Position numbers and translations under genes: made by a program
Notes under the pieces: model-generated
What the model was told of the DNA's origin: nothing
Seen by the model: the letters and a program-made list of their open reading frames with translations, nothing else
Databases searched by the model: none
Assembly: GCF_003026395.1 (NCBI RefSeq)
Contig: NZ_PYOO01000004.1
Span: 124,001-188,000, forward strand
Direction: 5' to 3'
From: Photobacterium iliopiscarium
GTDB lineage: Bacteria; Pseudomonadota; Gammaproteobacteria; Enterobacterales; Vibrionaceae
DNA length: 64,000 bases
In this document: piece after piece, positions 26,602 to 36,864 of the stretch
Layout: every line of letters starts with the position of its first letter
How positions within the stretch are numbered: the first letter of the stretch is position 1

Positions 26602-27831
26602 TTAAGCGTATCGATTCGCCGTATTCTCGGCAACTTTTACAATCACTTTAACGGCGAGTTCCATACCTTCAACAGTGATAAATTCATGAATACCGTGGAA
26701 ATTATAACCGCCAGTAAAGATATTAGGACAAGGTAAACCCATAAATGATAGTCGAGCACCATCAGTACCGCCACGAATAGGCTTTATTTCAGGTTGAACA
26801 TCACAATCCAGCATCGCTTGTTGAGCAATTTCAATGATATGTGGGAATGGTTCAACCATTTCACGCATATTATAATAAGAATCTGTTAGAACAAGTTCTA
26901 CTCGACCCTGTATCAGCTTGCTGTTCAGTTCGTCTACTTTTTGTTGCATGAATGCTTTACGCTTCTCTTGACCATCACGATCAAAATCACGAATGATGTA
27001 GCCTAATTCAGTGCGAGCAACCGAGGCTTCCATTGATTTAAGATGATAAAAACCTTGATAGCCATCAGTAGATTCAGGTGTTTCATCAGCAGGCATCATC
27101 AATTGAAATTGTGCTGCAATATTCATGGAATTAACCATTTTATTTTTTGCTGTACCTGGATGGACATTAACACCATGACAAATAACATCAGCTGAGGTTG
27201 CATTAAAGTTTTCAAACTCTAGCTCCCCAATTGGGCCACCATCAATAGTATAAGCCCACTTCGCGCCAAACTTTTCAACATCAAATAAGTTTGCGCCACG
27301 ACCGATTTCTTCATCAGGAGTAAAACCAATGCAAATATCGCCATGCTTGATAGTTGGATTGGCAATAAGATGAGCAATAGCTGTCATGATTTCAGCAACA
27401 CCCGCTTTATTATCAGCACCAAGCAGCGTTGTACCATCTGTCGTAATTATATTGTGACCATGTAACTTATTTAGATCTGGATATTGGAATGGTGAAAGGA
27501 TTTCATCCCCTATTCCTAATGCAATATCACCACCACGATAGCTTTCAACAAGTTGTGGTCGAACATTTTTTCCAGAAGCATCTGGTGCAGTATCCATATG
27601 CGCAATAAAGCCAATTGCAGGGATATCACCATCCATATTTGCAGGTAATAGTGCAGTAAGGTAGCCATTGTTATCTAGAGTGACGTTACTAAGCCCTAAC
27701 TCAAGCATTTCTGATTGAAGAGCCTCAGCCAAGACACGTTGCCCTGCGGTACTCGGGCAAGAGGAAACTGCATCGTTAGATTGAGTATCAAAACTTACAT
27801 ATCGTAAAAAACGTTCTATTAACTTATCCAT
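26602..27831 (-). CDS. pepT: Tripeptide aminopeptidase PepT
   Basis: 409 residues, M20 family dizinc peptidase. Metal site HMDTAPD, second site [11 protein letters not shown] with the catalytic Glu in TPDEEIGRG, and [19 protein letters not shown] at the C-terminus. PepT removes the N-terminal residue from tripeptides in the cytoplasm and is often FNR-activated. No FNR site was identified here. Length equals that of E. coli PepT within a residue or two. Confidence 0.95.
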   Translation of the reverse strand: MDKLIERFLRYVSFDTQSNDAVSSCPSTAGQRVLAEALQSEMLELGLSNVTLDNNGYLTALLPANMDGDIPAIGFIAHMDTAPDASGKNVRPQLVESYRGGDIALGIGDEILSPFQYPDLNKLHGHNIITTDGTTLLGADNKAGVAEIMTAIAHLIANPTIKHGDICIGFTPDEEIGRGANLFDVEKFGAKWAYTIDGGPIGELEFENFNATSADVICHGVNVHPGTAKNKMVNSMNIAAQFQLMMPADETPESTDGYQGFYHLKSMEASVARTELGYIIRDFDRDGQEKRKAFMQQKVDELNSKLIQGRVELVLTDSYYNMREMVEPFPHIIEIAQQAMLDCDVQPEIKPIRGGTDGARLSFMGLPCPNIFTGGYNFHGIHEFITVEGMELAVKVIVKVAENTANRYA

Positions 27832-28087
27832 AAAGTTACCTTTCTTGCTTGAGCTGACAGTTTATACTGCCCCTATCTATTATTGATTATATTATGATTA
27901 TATAGAAAATAAATGACATTGAGATACATCATCAATCATGCTTTTTTTTTGTAAAATGAGTCACCATTTTTAAAACGATCTTGTAAGTATTAGGCTGTAT
28001 TTCATTGAAAATAAAAGTTATTACGATAGGTTGAGTGTGAGAAGTTATAGCATAATCATTTAAAGTTATAGTGCATTAGGCTATATA
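27832..28087. other. Spacer upstream of pepT
   Basis: AT-rich, no open frame supportable. It holds the pepT promoter, not identified. Confidence 0.35.
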
Positions 28088-28090
28088 GCT

Positions 28091-28124
28091 AAAAAAAATC
28101 CCCTTATATAAAGGAGATTTTTTA
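28091..28124 (-). terminator. Terminator of the multi-pass membrane protein gene
   Basis: On the minus strand AATCTCCTT and AAGGGGATT form a 9-bp stem with one T·G pair. The stem is followed by T8. Confidence 0.75.
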
Positions 28125-28139
28125 AATACTACACTCAAC

Positions 28140-29018
28140 TTATGCATTAAATGTATCATTATTAATCGGTTCACTAACATTAGTATCCGATTTAGATTCT
28201 GGCTTATCGTCATCAGCATTAGGCACAGAGGTCACCTGCAATGTAATACCAAACATATTACGATAGATAATCGCTTTAACATTAAAGAAAAATGGCAATG
28301 TCCAAATTAAGCCAATACCAGCAGTCGCAATTGACATAAAAAAGAAGATCATCATGATTAAATAAATAGCAGTCATTGGCATCACTTTACGAATAGTTGC
28401 CATGAATGAATATTGAATCGCTTTAATCGGTGTTATTCGCTTCTCACACACAAGTAAGATAGCCATGCTTAATGCCATCGTTAAAAACAATCCGATTAAA
28501 GGGAAAATACTGCTGCCAATCCCCTGAATAGAAGAGATTAATAGCATTGTAATAATTGATACTAATGTAAATGAAAATCCTTTAACGATTTGACTTGGTT
28601 TAGTTGGCAGCCCTACTGAATGATTAAGCGCCATTAAACTCACACCAACGTATAAAGGCGCAATTAAGACATCAGACCAAAAGTTAGCCATAAAGCCCGC
28701 TTTTAAAATCTCAGCAGTAAAGCCCTTCCCCGTAATAAAGGCATCAAAAAACACATTAGGGTTACCTAGCTGTACTTTTAGGCTTAATAGCAATAATGCA
28801 GTTTGTGCAATAAATAAACAAATGACAGCGGGTAAAAATTTAGTGAAATTCTTTGCTGTAATTTTAAACGCTTCTTGAAGAACGGCGATCGGTTGTAGAT
28901 CAACATTACCCGTCATTGCTTTTTCAATAGAACCGCCAACATGAAAATCTTTCTTAATTGTCTCTTTCATACTCATATCATCATTATTTTGGTAAGCGTA
29001 TTGTACGTTACTCATCAT
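28140..29018 (-). CDS. Multi-pass inner-membrane protein, unknown function
   Basis: 292 residues with about five to six hydrophobic helices from residue 55 to 250, preceded by a soluble N-terminus (DFHVGGSIEKAMTGNVDLQ) and ended by an acidic, Asn-rich tail. LQEAFKITAKNFTKFLPAVI and the helix layout resemble the broad class of bacterial integral membrane proteins with a glycerophosphoryl-diester-type membrane domain, but I cannot name a family. It lies divergent from potABC. The start could also be the second ATG, one codon in. Confidence 0.6.
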   Translation of the reverse strand: MMSNVQYAYQNNDDMSMKETIKKDFHVGGSIEKAMTGNVDLQPIAVLQEAFKITAKNFTKFLPAVICLFIAQTALLLLSLKVQLGNPNVFFDAFITGKGFTAEILKAGFMANFWSDVLIAPLYVGVSLMALNHSVGLPTKPSQIVKGFSFTLVSIITMLLISSIQGIGSSIFPLIGLFLTMALSMAILLVCEKRITPIKAIQYSFMATIRKVMPMTAIYLIMMIFFFMSIATAGIGLIWTLPFFFNVKAIIYRNMFGITLQVTSVPNADDDKPESKSDTNVSEPINNDTFNA

Positions 29019-29349
29019 GGTACAAAAACACTATTCACGTAAAAATTTATGTCAAAACCCTGCTGATGTATAAAAAACCGACAATAAATTACTTGTAAAA
29101 CGAATAACTAGCGTTTTTTATACTTGATTGTAAACACTCGTACTGCATGTTGAACATAAGTAATAATTTTTTGAGCTTAAAAATAAATCATTGGGATTAT
29201 TACTTTAATCGTAATTTATTTTTTCAGTAATATTTGTAATCGCGACCATATTGCTATGAATCAACGTGCTATCATTAAAGGAAGTAGCACTTAATCTATA
29301 AATTTAGTAAGAAAATGCTTTAAATTGAAAGACTACAGGTCTATTATGC
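29019..29349. other. Divergent promoter region of the membrane protein and potABC
   Basis: About 330 bp, AT-rich, no gene. No promoter element was clear enough to call. Confidence 0.35.
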
Positions 29350-29379
29350 GCCCCTAATTTTAGCCAAAATATTGGGGCT
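29350..29379 (+). promoter_or_regulatory. Leader hairpin upstream of potA
   Basis: GCCCCTAATTTT and AAAATATTGGGGC pair with one bulge around AGCC, 35 bp before the potA start codon. No T-tract follows, so it is more likely a leader structure or stability element than a terminator. Confidence 0.45.
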
Positions 29380-29414
29380 TAACCAATCTGTCCCAAGGTG
29401 GAGATAACGTAGAA

Positions 29415-30533
29415 TTGAACGTTGTAAAAACATCTAAGAAACCTGTAATTCAGCTGAAGGGTCTTTGTAAAAGCTTTGACGGTAAGCAAATCATTACAGG
29501 TTTGGATCTAGACGTAAACGATGGTGAATTTTTAACCATTTTAGGTCCATCAGGCTGTGGTAAAACCACAGTGCTTCGTCTTATTGCTGGCTTTGAAACT
29601 GCCGATGACGGTCAGATCACCATTGCCAATAAAGATGTTACTGACATTCCAGCTGAACAACGTCTCGTTAATACGGTGTTTCAGAGTTATGCACTGTTTC
29701 CACATATGACAGTGTTTGAGAACGTCGCGTTTGGTTTACGCATGCAAAAAGTGCCATCGAGTGACATTGAACCTCGAGTTATGGAAGCATTGCGTATGGT
29801 GCAACTTGATAAGTTTGCCCCTCGTAAACCTCATCAATTGTCCGGTGGCCAGCAACAACGTGTTGCTATTGCCCGTGCAGTTGTTAATAAACCAAAAGTT
29901 CTTTTGCTTGATGAATCACTTTCTGCGCTTGATTACAAATTACGTAAACAAATGCAGCTTGAACTGAAACAACTTCAGCGAAAACTTGGTATTACTTTTA
30001 TTTTCGTCACTCACGATCAAGAAGAAGCACTATCTATGTCCGACCGTATTATCGTTATGCGCGATGGTTATGTTGAACAAGATGGCAGCCCTCGTGAAAT
30101 TTACGAAGAACCGACCAACCTCTTTGTTGCTCACTTTATCGGCGAAATCAACGTGTTTGATGCTATCGTTAAAGAACGCTTAGACAGTAAGCGTATTATG
30201 GCAGATGTAGAAGGTCGTCACTCTTTAATCCACTGTGATCTTGATGTTGCCATTGGCGACAAAGTGAAAGTGCTATTACGCCCAGAAGATATTCGTATTG
30301 AAGAAATTCATAACGGAGATCACACGACGGGTATTTTAGGCAAAGTTAAAGAGCGTACTTATAAAGGTATGACGCTTGATTCTGTGGTACAGCTAGATTC
30401 TGGGAAATCGGTAATGGTTAGTGAATTCTTCAATGAAGATGATCCTGACGTAGACCACTCTCTTGATCAAAAAGTTGCCATTACTTGGGTTGAAAGTTGG
30501 GAAGTGGTGCTAGCAGATGAGCAAGAAGTTTAA
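29415..30533 (+). CDS. potA: Spermidine/putrescine ABC transporter ATPase PotA
   Basis: 372 residues; near-identical in pattern to E. coli PotA. Walker [11 protein letters not shown]-loop [16 protein letters not shown], signature LSGGQQQR, Walker [13 protein letters not shown]-loop [14 protein letters not shown], and a C-terminal TOBE domain ending [15 protein letters not shown]. It powers polyamine import. The start is a TTG at 29415 with AAGGTGGAG upstream at long spacing. No ATG or GTG precedes the conserved KPVIQLKGL segment. potB begins inside its end. Confidence 0.95.
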   Translation: MNVVKTSKKPVIQLKGLCKSFDGKQIITGLDLDVNDGEFLTILGPSGCGKTTVLRLIAGFETADDGQITIANKDVTDIPAEQRLVNTVFQSYALFPHMTVFENVAFGLRMQKVPSSDIEPRVMEALRMVQLDKFAPRKPHQLSGGQQQRVAIARAVVNKPKVLLLDESLSALDYKLRKQMQLELKQLQRKLGITFIFVTHDQEEALSMSDRIIVMRDGYVEQDGSPREIYEEPTNLFVAHFIGEINVFDAIVKERLDSKRIMADVEGRHSLIHCDLDVAIGDKVKVLLRPEDIRIEEIHNGDHTTGILGKVKERTYKGMTLDSVVQLDSGKSVMVSEFFNEDDPDVDHSLDQKVAITWVESWEVVLADEQEV

Positions 30534-31374
30534 TCTCCAAAACATCATCATAACGATTGTTGTAAGTTGGTTACTACTGTTTGTATTTGTACCAAACCTT
30601 ATGATTATCGGCACGAGTTTTTTAACCCGTGATGATGCAAACTTGATCAAAATGGTATTCACGTTAGACAACTATGAACGCCTTTTCGATCCAATGTATG
30701 CAAAAGTACTTTTGCATTCATTTAATATGGCAATTACAGCAACTATTTTCTGTTTGTTGATTGGCTACCCTTTTGCGTATGCCATTGCTAAGATGCCAGA
30801 AAAATGGCGTCCATTTATGCTATTTATGGTCATTGTACCCTTTTGGACTAACTCGTTAATCCGTACATATGGCTTAAAGCTGATGCTCGGTACGCGAGGG
30901 ATTCTAAATAATGCATTAATGTACTTAGATATTATTGATAAGCCCATTCGCATTATGTACACCGAGTATGCAGTAATGATCGGCTTGGTTTATATACTAT
31001 TGCCGTTTATGGTGCTGCCTTTGTACTCCGCGATTGAAAAGCTTGATAATAACTATATTGAAGCAGCACGCGATTTAGGTGCAAATAAGCTTCAAACATT
31101 CATTAAAGTTATTTTCCCATTAACAATGCCTGGCATCATTGCTGGCTGTTTATTGGTATTGCTGCCCGCATTAGGTATGTTCTATGTATCAGATCTACTC
31201 GGTGGTGCGAAAAACTTGCTGATTGGTAACGTGATTAAGAGTCAAGTACTCAACGCTCGTGACTGGCCATTCGGCTCTGCAACCAGTATTGCACTGACGT
31301 TAGCAATGGCAATTATGTTATATGCCTACTATCGCGCAGGAAAATTACTGAATAAAAAAGTGGAGCTTGAATAA
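30517..31374 (+). CDS. potB: Spermidine/putrescine ABC permease PotB
   Basis: 285 residues, six membrane helices, with the EAA loop [28 protein letters not shown]. It forms the transmembrane channel with PotC. The ATG overlaps potA by 17 bp, so the genes are translationally coupled. Confidence 0.95.
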   Translation: MSKKFNLQNIIITIVVSWLLLFVFVPNLMIIGTSFLTRDDANLIKMVFTLDNYERLFDPMYAKVLLHSFNMAITATIFCLLIGYPFAYAIAKMPEKWRPFMLFMVIVPFWTNSLIRTYGLKLMLGTRGILNNALMYLDIIDKPIRIMYTEYAVMIGLVYILLPFMVLPLYSAIEKLDNNYIEAARDLGANKLQTFIKVIFPLTMPGIIAGCLLVLLPALGMFYVSDLLGGAKNLLIGNVIKSQVLNARDWPFGSATSIALTLAMAIMLYAYYRAGKLLNKKVELE

Positions 31375-32141
31375 TGGGTCGTTTTTTTAAATTCAGCTTT
31401 ATGTCAGTGGTCTATCTTTTTCTATATACCCCGATCGTAATTTTGATCATTAACTCATTTAATGCGAGTAAATTTGGCATGAAATGGGGGGGATTTACCA
31501 CTAAATGGTATGAAAACCTGATCAATAACGATAGTTTGATGCAAGCTGCTGGTCACTCAATCACGATCGCAGTTATTTCAGCCACCGCTGCATCATTAAT
31601 TGGTAGTTTAACGGCAGTTGCTCTATTTCGTTATAACTTCAAAGGTAAGAAGTTTGTATCAGGTATGCTATTTTTAGTTATGATGTCACCTGATATTGTA
31701 ATGGCAATTTCGTTACTGGCTTTGTTCCTATTACTTGGCGCAAATCTTGGTTTCTTAACGTTATTACTATCACATATTACTTTTTGTCTGCCCTTTGTTG
31801 TCGTCACTGTTTACAGTCGATTAAAAGGCTTTGATGTAAAAATGCTTGAAGCAGCCCGTGACTTAGGCGCGAGTGAATGGGTGATTTTAAAACAAATTAT
31901 CCTACCACTAGCTAAGCCCGCAGTTGCTGCTGGTTGGTTATTAAGCTTTACATTATCACTTGATGACGTAATTGTGAGTTCGTTCGTTACAGGTCCTAGT
32001 TATGAAATTCTACCTTTAAAGATTTACTCGATGGTTAAAGTCGGTATTTCACCAGAGGTCAATGCATTAGCAACTATCATGCTGATCATTTCATTGTTCC
32101 TTGTGATTTGTTCGCAATTACTTGCAAGAGAAAAGAAATAG
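31374..32141 (+). CDS. potC: Spermidine/putrescine ABC permease PotC
   Basis: 255 residues, six membrane helices, with the EAA loop [26 protein letters not shown]. The second permease subunit. Its ATG shares one base with the potB stop (TAATG). A strong terminator follows, so potD is expressed separately. Confidence 0.95.
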   Translation: MGRFFKFSFMSVVYLFLYTPIVILIINSFNASKFGMKWGGFTTKWYENLINNDSLMQAAGHSITIAVISATAASLIGSLTAVALFRYNFKGKKFVSGMLFLVMMSPDIVMAISLLALFLLLGANLGFLTLLLSHITFCLPFVVVTVYSRLKGFDVKMLEAARDLGASEWVILKQIILPLAKPAVAAGWLLSFTLSLDDVIVSSFVTGPSYEILPLKIYSMVKVGISPEVNALATIMLIISLFLVICSQLLAREKK

Positions 32142-32164
32142 CATCACGGCTTTTAGCAAAATAA

Positions 32165-32197
32165 AATGGCTAACTTATTTAAGTTAGCCATTTTTTT
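32165..32197 (+). terminator. Terminator of potABC
   Basis: AAATGGCTAACTT and AAGTTAGCCATTT form a perfect 13-bp stem with a 3-nt loop, then T7. Confidence 0.92.
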
Positions 32198-32442
32198 GGC
32201 TGCGGTTTATCACAGCATGTAAACTTTTAAGGTCTATCAATACTTCAATCCCTCTTCAATAGTGCTCATTACACAACTAACCTCACAATCACCACTCAGG
32301 TTCTATTTTCAGTTTTAATGTGGCGTAACATTGATTTGTATAACAATATTATCTAAACGTTAACTACCTGTTATTAATCAATACTCTGTAAATAAATATC
32401 TTATCGAAGTGCTCATATTTGTGATGGTGGTATGATTTTATC

Positions 32443-32451
32443 TGCTATACT
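32443..32451 (+). promoter_or_regulatory. Candidate extended -10 promoter of potD
   Basis: TGCTATACT is an extended -10 (TGn plus TATACT, one mismatch to TATAAT). It would start transcription near 32458 and give a leader of about 130 nt before potD. No good -35 is seen at 17 bp. Confidence 0.4.
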
Positions 32452-32520
32452 AGCAACGTTTACCAATTCATATTTGTTTAAAAAACATCTTTATTTAAGT
32501 GTCTATAAACAACACAAAAT

Positions 32521-32587
32521 TAGGAGAGGCGGTTAAAAGCCGCAAGAGAACACTCTCGATATCCTGTTTAGTTAGGAGCTAACAACA
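32521..32587 (+). promoter_or_regulatory. Structured potD leader with sequestered ribosome-binding site
   Basis: GAGAG...CTCTC encloses GCGG-TTAAAAG-CCGC. Then GTTAG-GAG-CTAAC (32571-32583) folds over the AGGAG ribosome-binding site, five bases before the ATG. A second AGGAG at 32522 has no start codon after it. The arrangement suggests translational control of potD. The potABC-potD gap of 446 bp holds no other gene. Confidence 0.45.
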
Positions 32588-33640
32588 ATGAAAAAATGGT
32601 CTTTAATGATGGCCGGTACAGTTTGTGCTATGTCAATGTACTCAAACATTGCCACTGCCGCAGATTCAAAGAGTAATGAATTATACTTTTACAACTGGTC
32701 TGAATATATTCCAAATGATGTATTAGAACAGTTCACAAAAGAAACCGGTATTAAAGTAATTTATTCGACTTACGAGTCGAATGAGACCATGTACGCTAAA
32801 TTAAAAACTTATGATAAAGGCTACGATTTAATTGTTCCTTCAACTTACTACGTTTCTAAAATGAGTAAGGAAGGCATGCTTCAGAAAATCGACAAATCAA
32901 AAATTCCTAATTTTGCTGGTATCGATAAAAACTATTTAGACAAGCCTTTTGATCCTAACAACGATTACTCTATCCCTTATATTTGGGGTGCAACAGGTAT
33001 CGGTGTAAATACTGATGTCATCGATAAATCAAAAATCACTAGCTGGGCTGATTTATGGGATCCTAAATGGCAGGGTCAGCTAATGATGATGGATGATGCA
33101 CGTGAAGTGTTCCACATTGCATTACGTAAGCTAGGCTACTCAGCTAACACACAAGATCCAAAGCAAATTAAAGCGGCTTATGAAGAGCTTAAAAAACTAA
33201 TGCCTAACGTATTAGTCTTTAACTCTGACTTCCCTGCTAACCCTTACATGGCTGGTGAAACATCACTAGGTATGTTGTGGAATGGTTCTGCCTACATGGC
33301 ACGTAAAGAAGGCGCTCCAATTGACATCGTATGGCCAAAAGAAGGTGCAATCTTCTGGATGGATAGCCTAGCAATTCCAATCAATGCTAAGCATGTTGAT
33401 AACGCATACAAGATGATCAACTTCTTACTTCGCCCAGATATTGCAGCAAAAATTGCACTGCAAATTGGTTACCCAACACCCGTAGCCGCAGCGAAGAAAT
33501 TACTGCCTGCTGATTTCGTTAACGATCCAAGTATCTACCCACCACAATCAGTAATGGATGCCGGTGAATGGCAGAACAGCGTTGGCGCAGCAAGTGAACT
33601 ATACGAGCAATATTACCAAAAGCTAAAAGCTGGCGAGTAA
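32588..33640 (+). CDS. potD: Periplasmic polyamine-binding protein PotD
   Basis: 350 residues. Signal peptide MKKWSLMMAGTVCAMSMYSN with ATAA cleavage, then the type II periplasmic binding fold: LYFYNWSEYIPNDVLEQF, YDLIVPSTYYVSKM, YIWGATGIGVNTD, MLWNGSAYMA and YPTPVAAAKKLLP. It binds spermidine or putrescine and delivers it to PotABC. Its separation from potC by a terminator lets it be regulated alone. Confidence 0.95.
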   Translation: MKKWSLMMAGTVCAMSMYSNIATAADSKSNELYFYNWSEYIPNDVLEQFTKETGIKVIYSTYESNETMYAKLKTYDKGYDLIVPSTYYVSKMSKEGMLQKIDKSKIPNFAGIDKNYLDKPFDPNNDYSIPYIWGATGIGVNTDVIDKSKITSWADLWDPKWQGQLMMMDDAREVFHIALRKLGYSANTQDPKQIKAAYEELKKLMPNVLVFNSDFPANPYMAGETSLGMLWNGSAYMARKEGAPIDIVWPKEGAIFWMDSLAIPINAKHVDNAYKMINFLLRPDIAAKIALQIGYPTPVAAAKKLLPADFVNDPSIYPPQSVMDAGEWQNSVGAASELYEQYYQKLKAGE

Positions 33641-33657
33641 TAGTTGTCGTTAGATAA

Positions 33658-33692
33658 ACAAAAAAACCGAGCTTGTTAGCTCGGTTTTTTTA
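33658..33692. terminator. Terminator of potD
   Basis: AAAAAACCGAGC and GCTCGGTTTTTT form a perfect 12-bp stem with loop TTGTTA. It is symmetric, so it may also serve the convergent gene. Confidence 0.92.
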
Positions 33693-33719
33693 TATTTAAT
33701 TATCTGATGATAATAAATA

Positions 33720-33962
33720 TCACAATTTAACCATCAGAATACTAACTTCTTTATTAATTGGTTTTACTTCAAACTGATTACTTATTTTAAGTGACTCAAC
33801 TTGAGGTAATCTCCATGCCTCATAAGTCACAACTTTCCCATCAGTATTAATATTAATAGGATCACCTGTTAACACGCGACCACTCCATGAAACGGATGTA
33901 GCAAATGTCATTGAACTAAAAAGTGATAATATTACCAACAATAAATATTGTTTCTGTTTCAT
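33720..33962 (-). CDS. Small exported protein, unknown function
   Basis: 80 residues. Signal peptide MKQKQYLLLVILSLFSSMTF with ATS following, then a 58-residue mature part (SWSGRVLTGDPININTDGKV...). No cysteine. No Shine-Dalgarno is visible upstream of the ATG, which lowers confidence. The signal peptide and the adjacent convergent terminator support it. Family not recognised. Confidence 0.55.
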   Translation of the reverse strand: MKQKQYLLLVILSLFSSMTFATSVSWSGRVLTGDPININTDGKVVTYEAWRLPQVESLKISNQFEVKPINKEVSILMVKL

Positions 33963-34136
33963 ATGCAGGAGGCACTATAGTTAGCGATTTATATCAATAA
34001 CTATAGTATTGGCATTCTATTTGTTAAATATTTAAATGTGCTAACAGGCATTTAATTGCTTCTTATCAAAAACACGTTATATCCCATATAGAATTAATAT
34101 CTTTTTATATAGAATAAATAGCATACCTTTCGAGCT

Positions 34137-34856
34137 CTATTTGGTTACATTGATAATGTCTTCTACGAATTTAGGCACCAATTCGGACGCTTTACCATAA
34201 TGTTTTTCTTCAAACTCATTTCCAACATTACTTGGTTCTAAATTAAGCTCTACCGTATGTGCGCCTTGCAATGATGCTTCATGCACAAAACCCGCAGCAG
34301 GATACACATTGCCTGATGTACCAATCGCAATGAACAGATCAGCCTTCACAATCGCGTCATGGATTTTATCCATACCAATTGGCATTTCACCAAACCATAC
34401 AATATTAGGGCGTAATGGTGCTGGTATTTGGCAGCAATGGCAACGATCACTAGTATGTAAATCCCCTTTCCATTCGACCGTTTGACCTGATTCACAACAA
34501 CGTGCTTTTAATAACTCACCATGCATGTGAATTACATTGTGGCTACCTGCTCGTTCATGAAGATTATCGATATTTTGAGTCACAATCGTTACTGTGCCAT
34601 CTAATTCAGCTTCTAGCTTTGCTAATGCATAATGAGCAGCGTTAGGGGCAACAGATCCATTTTCTATTTGTGCTCGACGTGCATTATAAAACGCTTGTAC
34701 TAATTCAGGATCACGCTGATAGCCTTCAGGCGTAGCGACATCCTCAACTCGATGTTCTTCCCACAACCCGTCTGCCGCACGAAAAGTACGTATCCCTGAT
34801 TCAGCAGAAATACCCGCTCCAGTTAGTACGACAATATTTTTGTAAGGAAATAACAT
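34137..34856 (-). CDS. cobB: NAD-dependent protein deacylase CobB (sirtuin)
   Basis: 239 residues. NAD site [26 protein letters not shown], catalytic His in [11 protein letters not shown], and a zinc site formed by two Cys pairs (ARCCESG and CHCC). The Y-x-x-R pair in FYNARRAQ is the class III mark that lets the enzyme remove succinyl and malonyl groups as well as acetyl. Cytoplasmic. The start [10 protein letters not shown] aligns with the short CobB form. Confidence 0.94.
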   Translation of the reverse strand: MLFPYKNIVVLTGAGISAESGIRTFRAADGLWEEHRVEDVATPEGYQRDPELVQAFYNARRAQIENGSVAPNAAHYALAKLEAELDGTVTIVTQNIDNLHERAGSHNVIHMHGELLKARCCESGQTVEWKGDLHTSDRCHCCQIPAPLRPNIVWFGEMPIGMDKIHDAIVKADLFIAIGTSGNVYPAAGFVHEASLQGAHTVELNLEPSNVGNEFEEKHYGKASELVPKFVEDIINVTK

Positions 34857-34994
34857 AACAATATCCCTATGGTGATAATAATGGTTAATCTTTATATTCT
34901 ATTTATACCACTGATTTTATATGGTTTAACGGTGTTTTTTATTAGACGTTAGTCTGAGAGTTTGTGTATTGCCATTAATCATAAATTATGCCCA

Positions 34995-35040
34995 TAAAAA
35001 AAGCCGATACACTTTCAATAACAAAGTGTATCGGCCTTTA
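34995..35040 (-). terminator. Terminator of the formate dehydrogenase operon
   Basis: GCCGATACACTTT (35003-35015) and AAAGTGTATCGGC (35023-35035) form a perfect 13-bp stem. A seven-base A-run at 34996-35002 is the minus-strand T-tract. Confidence 0.92.
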
Positions 35041-35055
35041 TTTAATGTTTAATCG

Positions 35056-36114
35056 TTAACGATCCAGAGATGATGTCGGTTTTTCCACATTCTGCTTGTC
35101 AGGCTCATAACCCGGTTGATTTTCAGGTAAATCTTTTACCTCATCAAACCATAAGTTATGGTGTTCACGGGCCCATGTTTCATCAACTTCGCCAGTTACC
35201 ATGCCATCAAGACCCGCTTCCATGCCAAATAAACCAATATAGATATGGAATATAAAGCCACAGATTAAAATCAATGCTGATAACATGTGGAGTAAGTTTG
35301 ATAGCTCCATATCACGACGGGTTTGATCGAAAATTGGGAAATCTAACACAAAGCCACTGGCTGCAATCGAGAAACCAAACACGATCAATAGCCAAAAGAT
35401 AACTTTCTCACCACCATTAGAGAAACCTGCTGATGGATGTGATCCTTTATGTTTACCCACCATGCCGCCCATCTTTTTAAACCACTCAAGATCGACTTTA
35501 TTAAAGGTACTTTTACGCCACCACTTGATCAATACAGCAAGTAATAGAATCGCAAAAATAGGTCCCATGTAGTTATGGTATTGCTTGGCAGCAAGAATGA
35601 TCCATCCCCAAATCTCACTAGGAACAATGGGCTTAATAAAATGTTTACCATAAACTAACGTTAAGCCACTGAATCCTAATGTAAGGAAGGTGAATGCCAT
35701 GCTCCAGTGCAATGCACGATCAATACGGCTCCAACGTTTGATTTTACGACCCGTTTTGGGCTTACTTAACTTTAGCGGTCCAATGACCACATAAGCCAAC
35801 GTTACCATTACTAGGCTACCAAAAATCGCTAAAGCACCTAATGGTGACATCCACTTTTCTTTAAGGATATACCACGTTTGTCCTGGCACACTGATTAAAA
35901 CATCATGCTCAGGCCAACCAGATGTGGTGTAACCTTTCTCGCCATCTTTTACCATACGCCAGTAATCAGCCCCAGCAAAACCGATCACTTCTTTTTTAAC
36001 TACGGCTTCACCAGCGGTCGTTGTATCACTACCACTCGCCATTGTGGATACTGAAAACACCATCATTAAAGCGGTAACTATGATAGTTAACCAGCGTTGA
36101 ATTCGCTTAGTCAT
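35056..36114 (-). CDS. Formate dehydrogenase gamma subunit (cytochrome b)
   Basis: 352 residues. Signal-like N-terminus (MTKRIQRWLTIIVTALMMVF), a periplasmic segment (IGFAGADYWRMVKDGEKGYTT), then about four membrane helices with heme-ligand histidines (IDRALHWSMAFTF, AAKQYHNYMGP, LSNLLHMLSALILICGFIFHIYIGLFG). It passes electrons from the beta subunit to quinone. ATG 36114 is chosen because AGGAG precedes it. It is the last gene of the fdh operon; a terminator follows. Confidence 0.92.
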   Translation of the reverse strand: MTKRIQRWLTIIVTALMMVFSVSTMASGSDTTTAGEAVVKKEVIGFAGADYWRMVKDGEKGYTTSGWPEHDVLISVPGQTWYILKEKWMSPLGALAIFGSLVMVTLAYVVIGPLKLSKPKTGRKIKRWSRIDRALHWSMAFTFLTLGFSGLTLVYGKHFIKPIVPSEIWGWIILAAKQYHNYMGPIFAILLLAVLIKWWRKSTFNKVDLEWFKKMGGMVGKHKGSHPSAGFSNGGEKVIFWLLIVFGFSIAASGFVLDFPIFDQTRRDMELSNLLHMLSALILICGFIFHIYIGLFGMEAGLDGMVTGEVDETWAREHHNLWFDEVKDLPENQPGYEPDKQNVEKPTSSLDR

Positions 36115-36235
36115 TAAAGCTCCTATCCACTTTAAAAAGCAGATTAATTGGCACACCTATTACAACAGTGTGCCTAACTATTACACGAGTCGATAAATGG
36201 ACTTAACATTCCTCGTTAAATCCATTTAAAGATGA

Positions 36236-36853
36236 TTAAGCTTTACGTACTTTACTTGCGTCGTAAGCTAGATCATCAGTACTTGCCCAGCCCGCATCTT
36301 TAGCACCACGGGCCACAACACGCTTACTGAAAATTTCAGAGATTTTTTCAGCATCACCCGCAAGTAATGATTTAGTCGAACACATTGAAGCACACATTGG
36401 TAACTTACCTTCTGCGATACGGTTTGCACCATAAAGCAGGCGTTCTTTTTCAGAACCAGGCTCTGTATTTGGGCCGCCAGAACAATAAGTGCACTTATCC
36501 ATTTTGCCACGTTCAGCAAAAGCATCTTGCTTAGGAAATTGTGGTGCACCAAATGGACAAGCAAATAAGCAATAACCACAGCCGATACATAAATCTTTAT
36601 CGTGCTGCACTATGCCATCTTCTGTTTGGCTAAAACAATCAGCAGGACATACCGCCATACAAGGCGCATCACTACAGTGCATACAAGCTACTGAGATTGA
36701 TGTCTCCCCTGGAAGACCATCGTTTAAGGTCACAACGCGACGACGTTGAATGCCCCAACCAACCGCTTCTGAATTGGCGTTTTTACAAGCTGTTACACAA
36801 CCATTGCACTCAATACAACGCTTAGAGTCACAAAGAAATTTCATACGTGCCAT
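36236..36853 (-). CDS. Formate dehydrogenase iron-sulfur subunit (FDH3 beta type)
   Basis: 205 residues with four [4Fe-4S] motifs: CDSKRCIECNGCVTAC, CMHCSDAPCMAVCP, CIGCGYCLFACPFGAP and the split set CTYC...CASMC. It has no membrane anchor, unlike E. coli FdnH, which fits the FDH3 type. It carries electrons from the alpha to the gamma subunit in the periplasm. It starts 11 bp downstream of the alpha gene. Confidence 0.93.
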   Translation of the reverse strand: MARMKFLCDSKRCIECNGCVTACKNANSEAVGWGIQRRRVVTLNDGLPGETSISVACMHCSDAPCMAVCPADCFSQTEDGIVQHDKDLCIGCGYCLFACPFGAPQFPKQDAFAERGKMDKCTYCSGGPNTEPGSEKERLLYGANRIAEGKLPMCASMCSTKSLLAGDAEKISEIFSKRVVARGAKDAGWASTDDLAYDASKVRKA

Positions 36854-36864
36854 CAGGTGACTCC

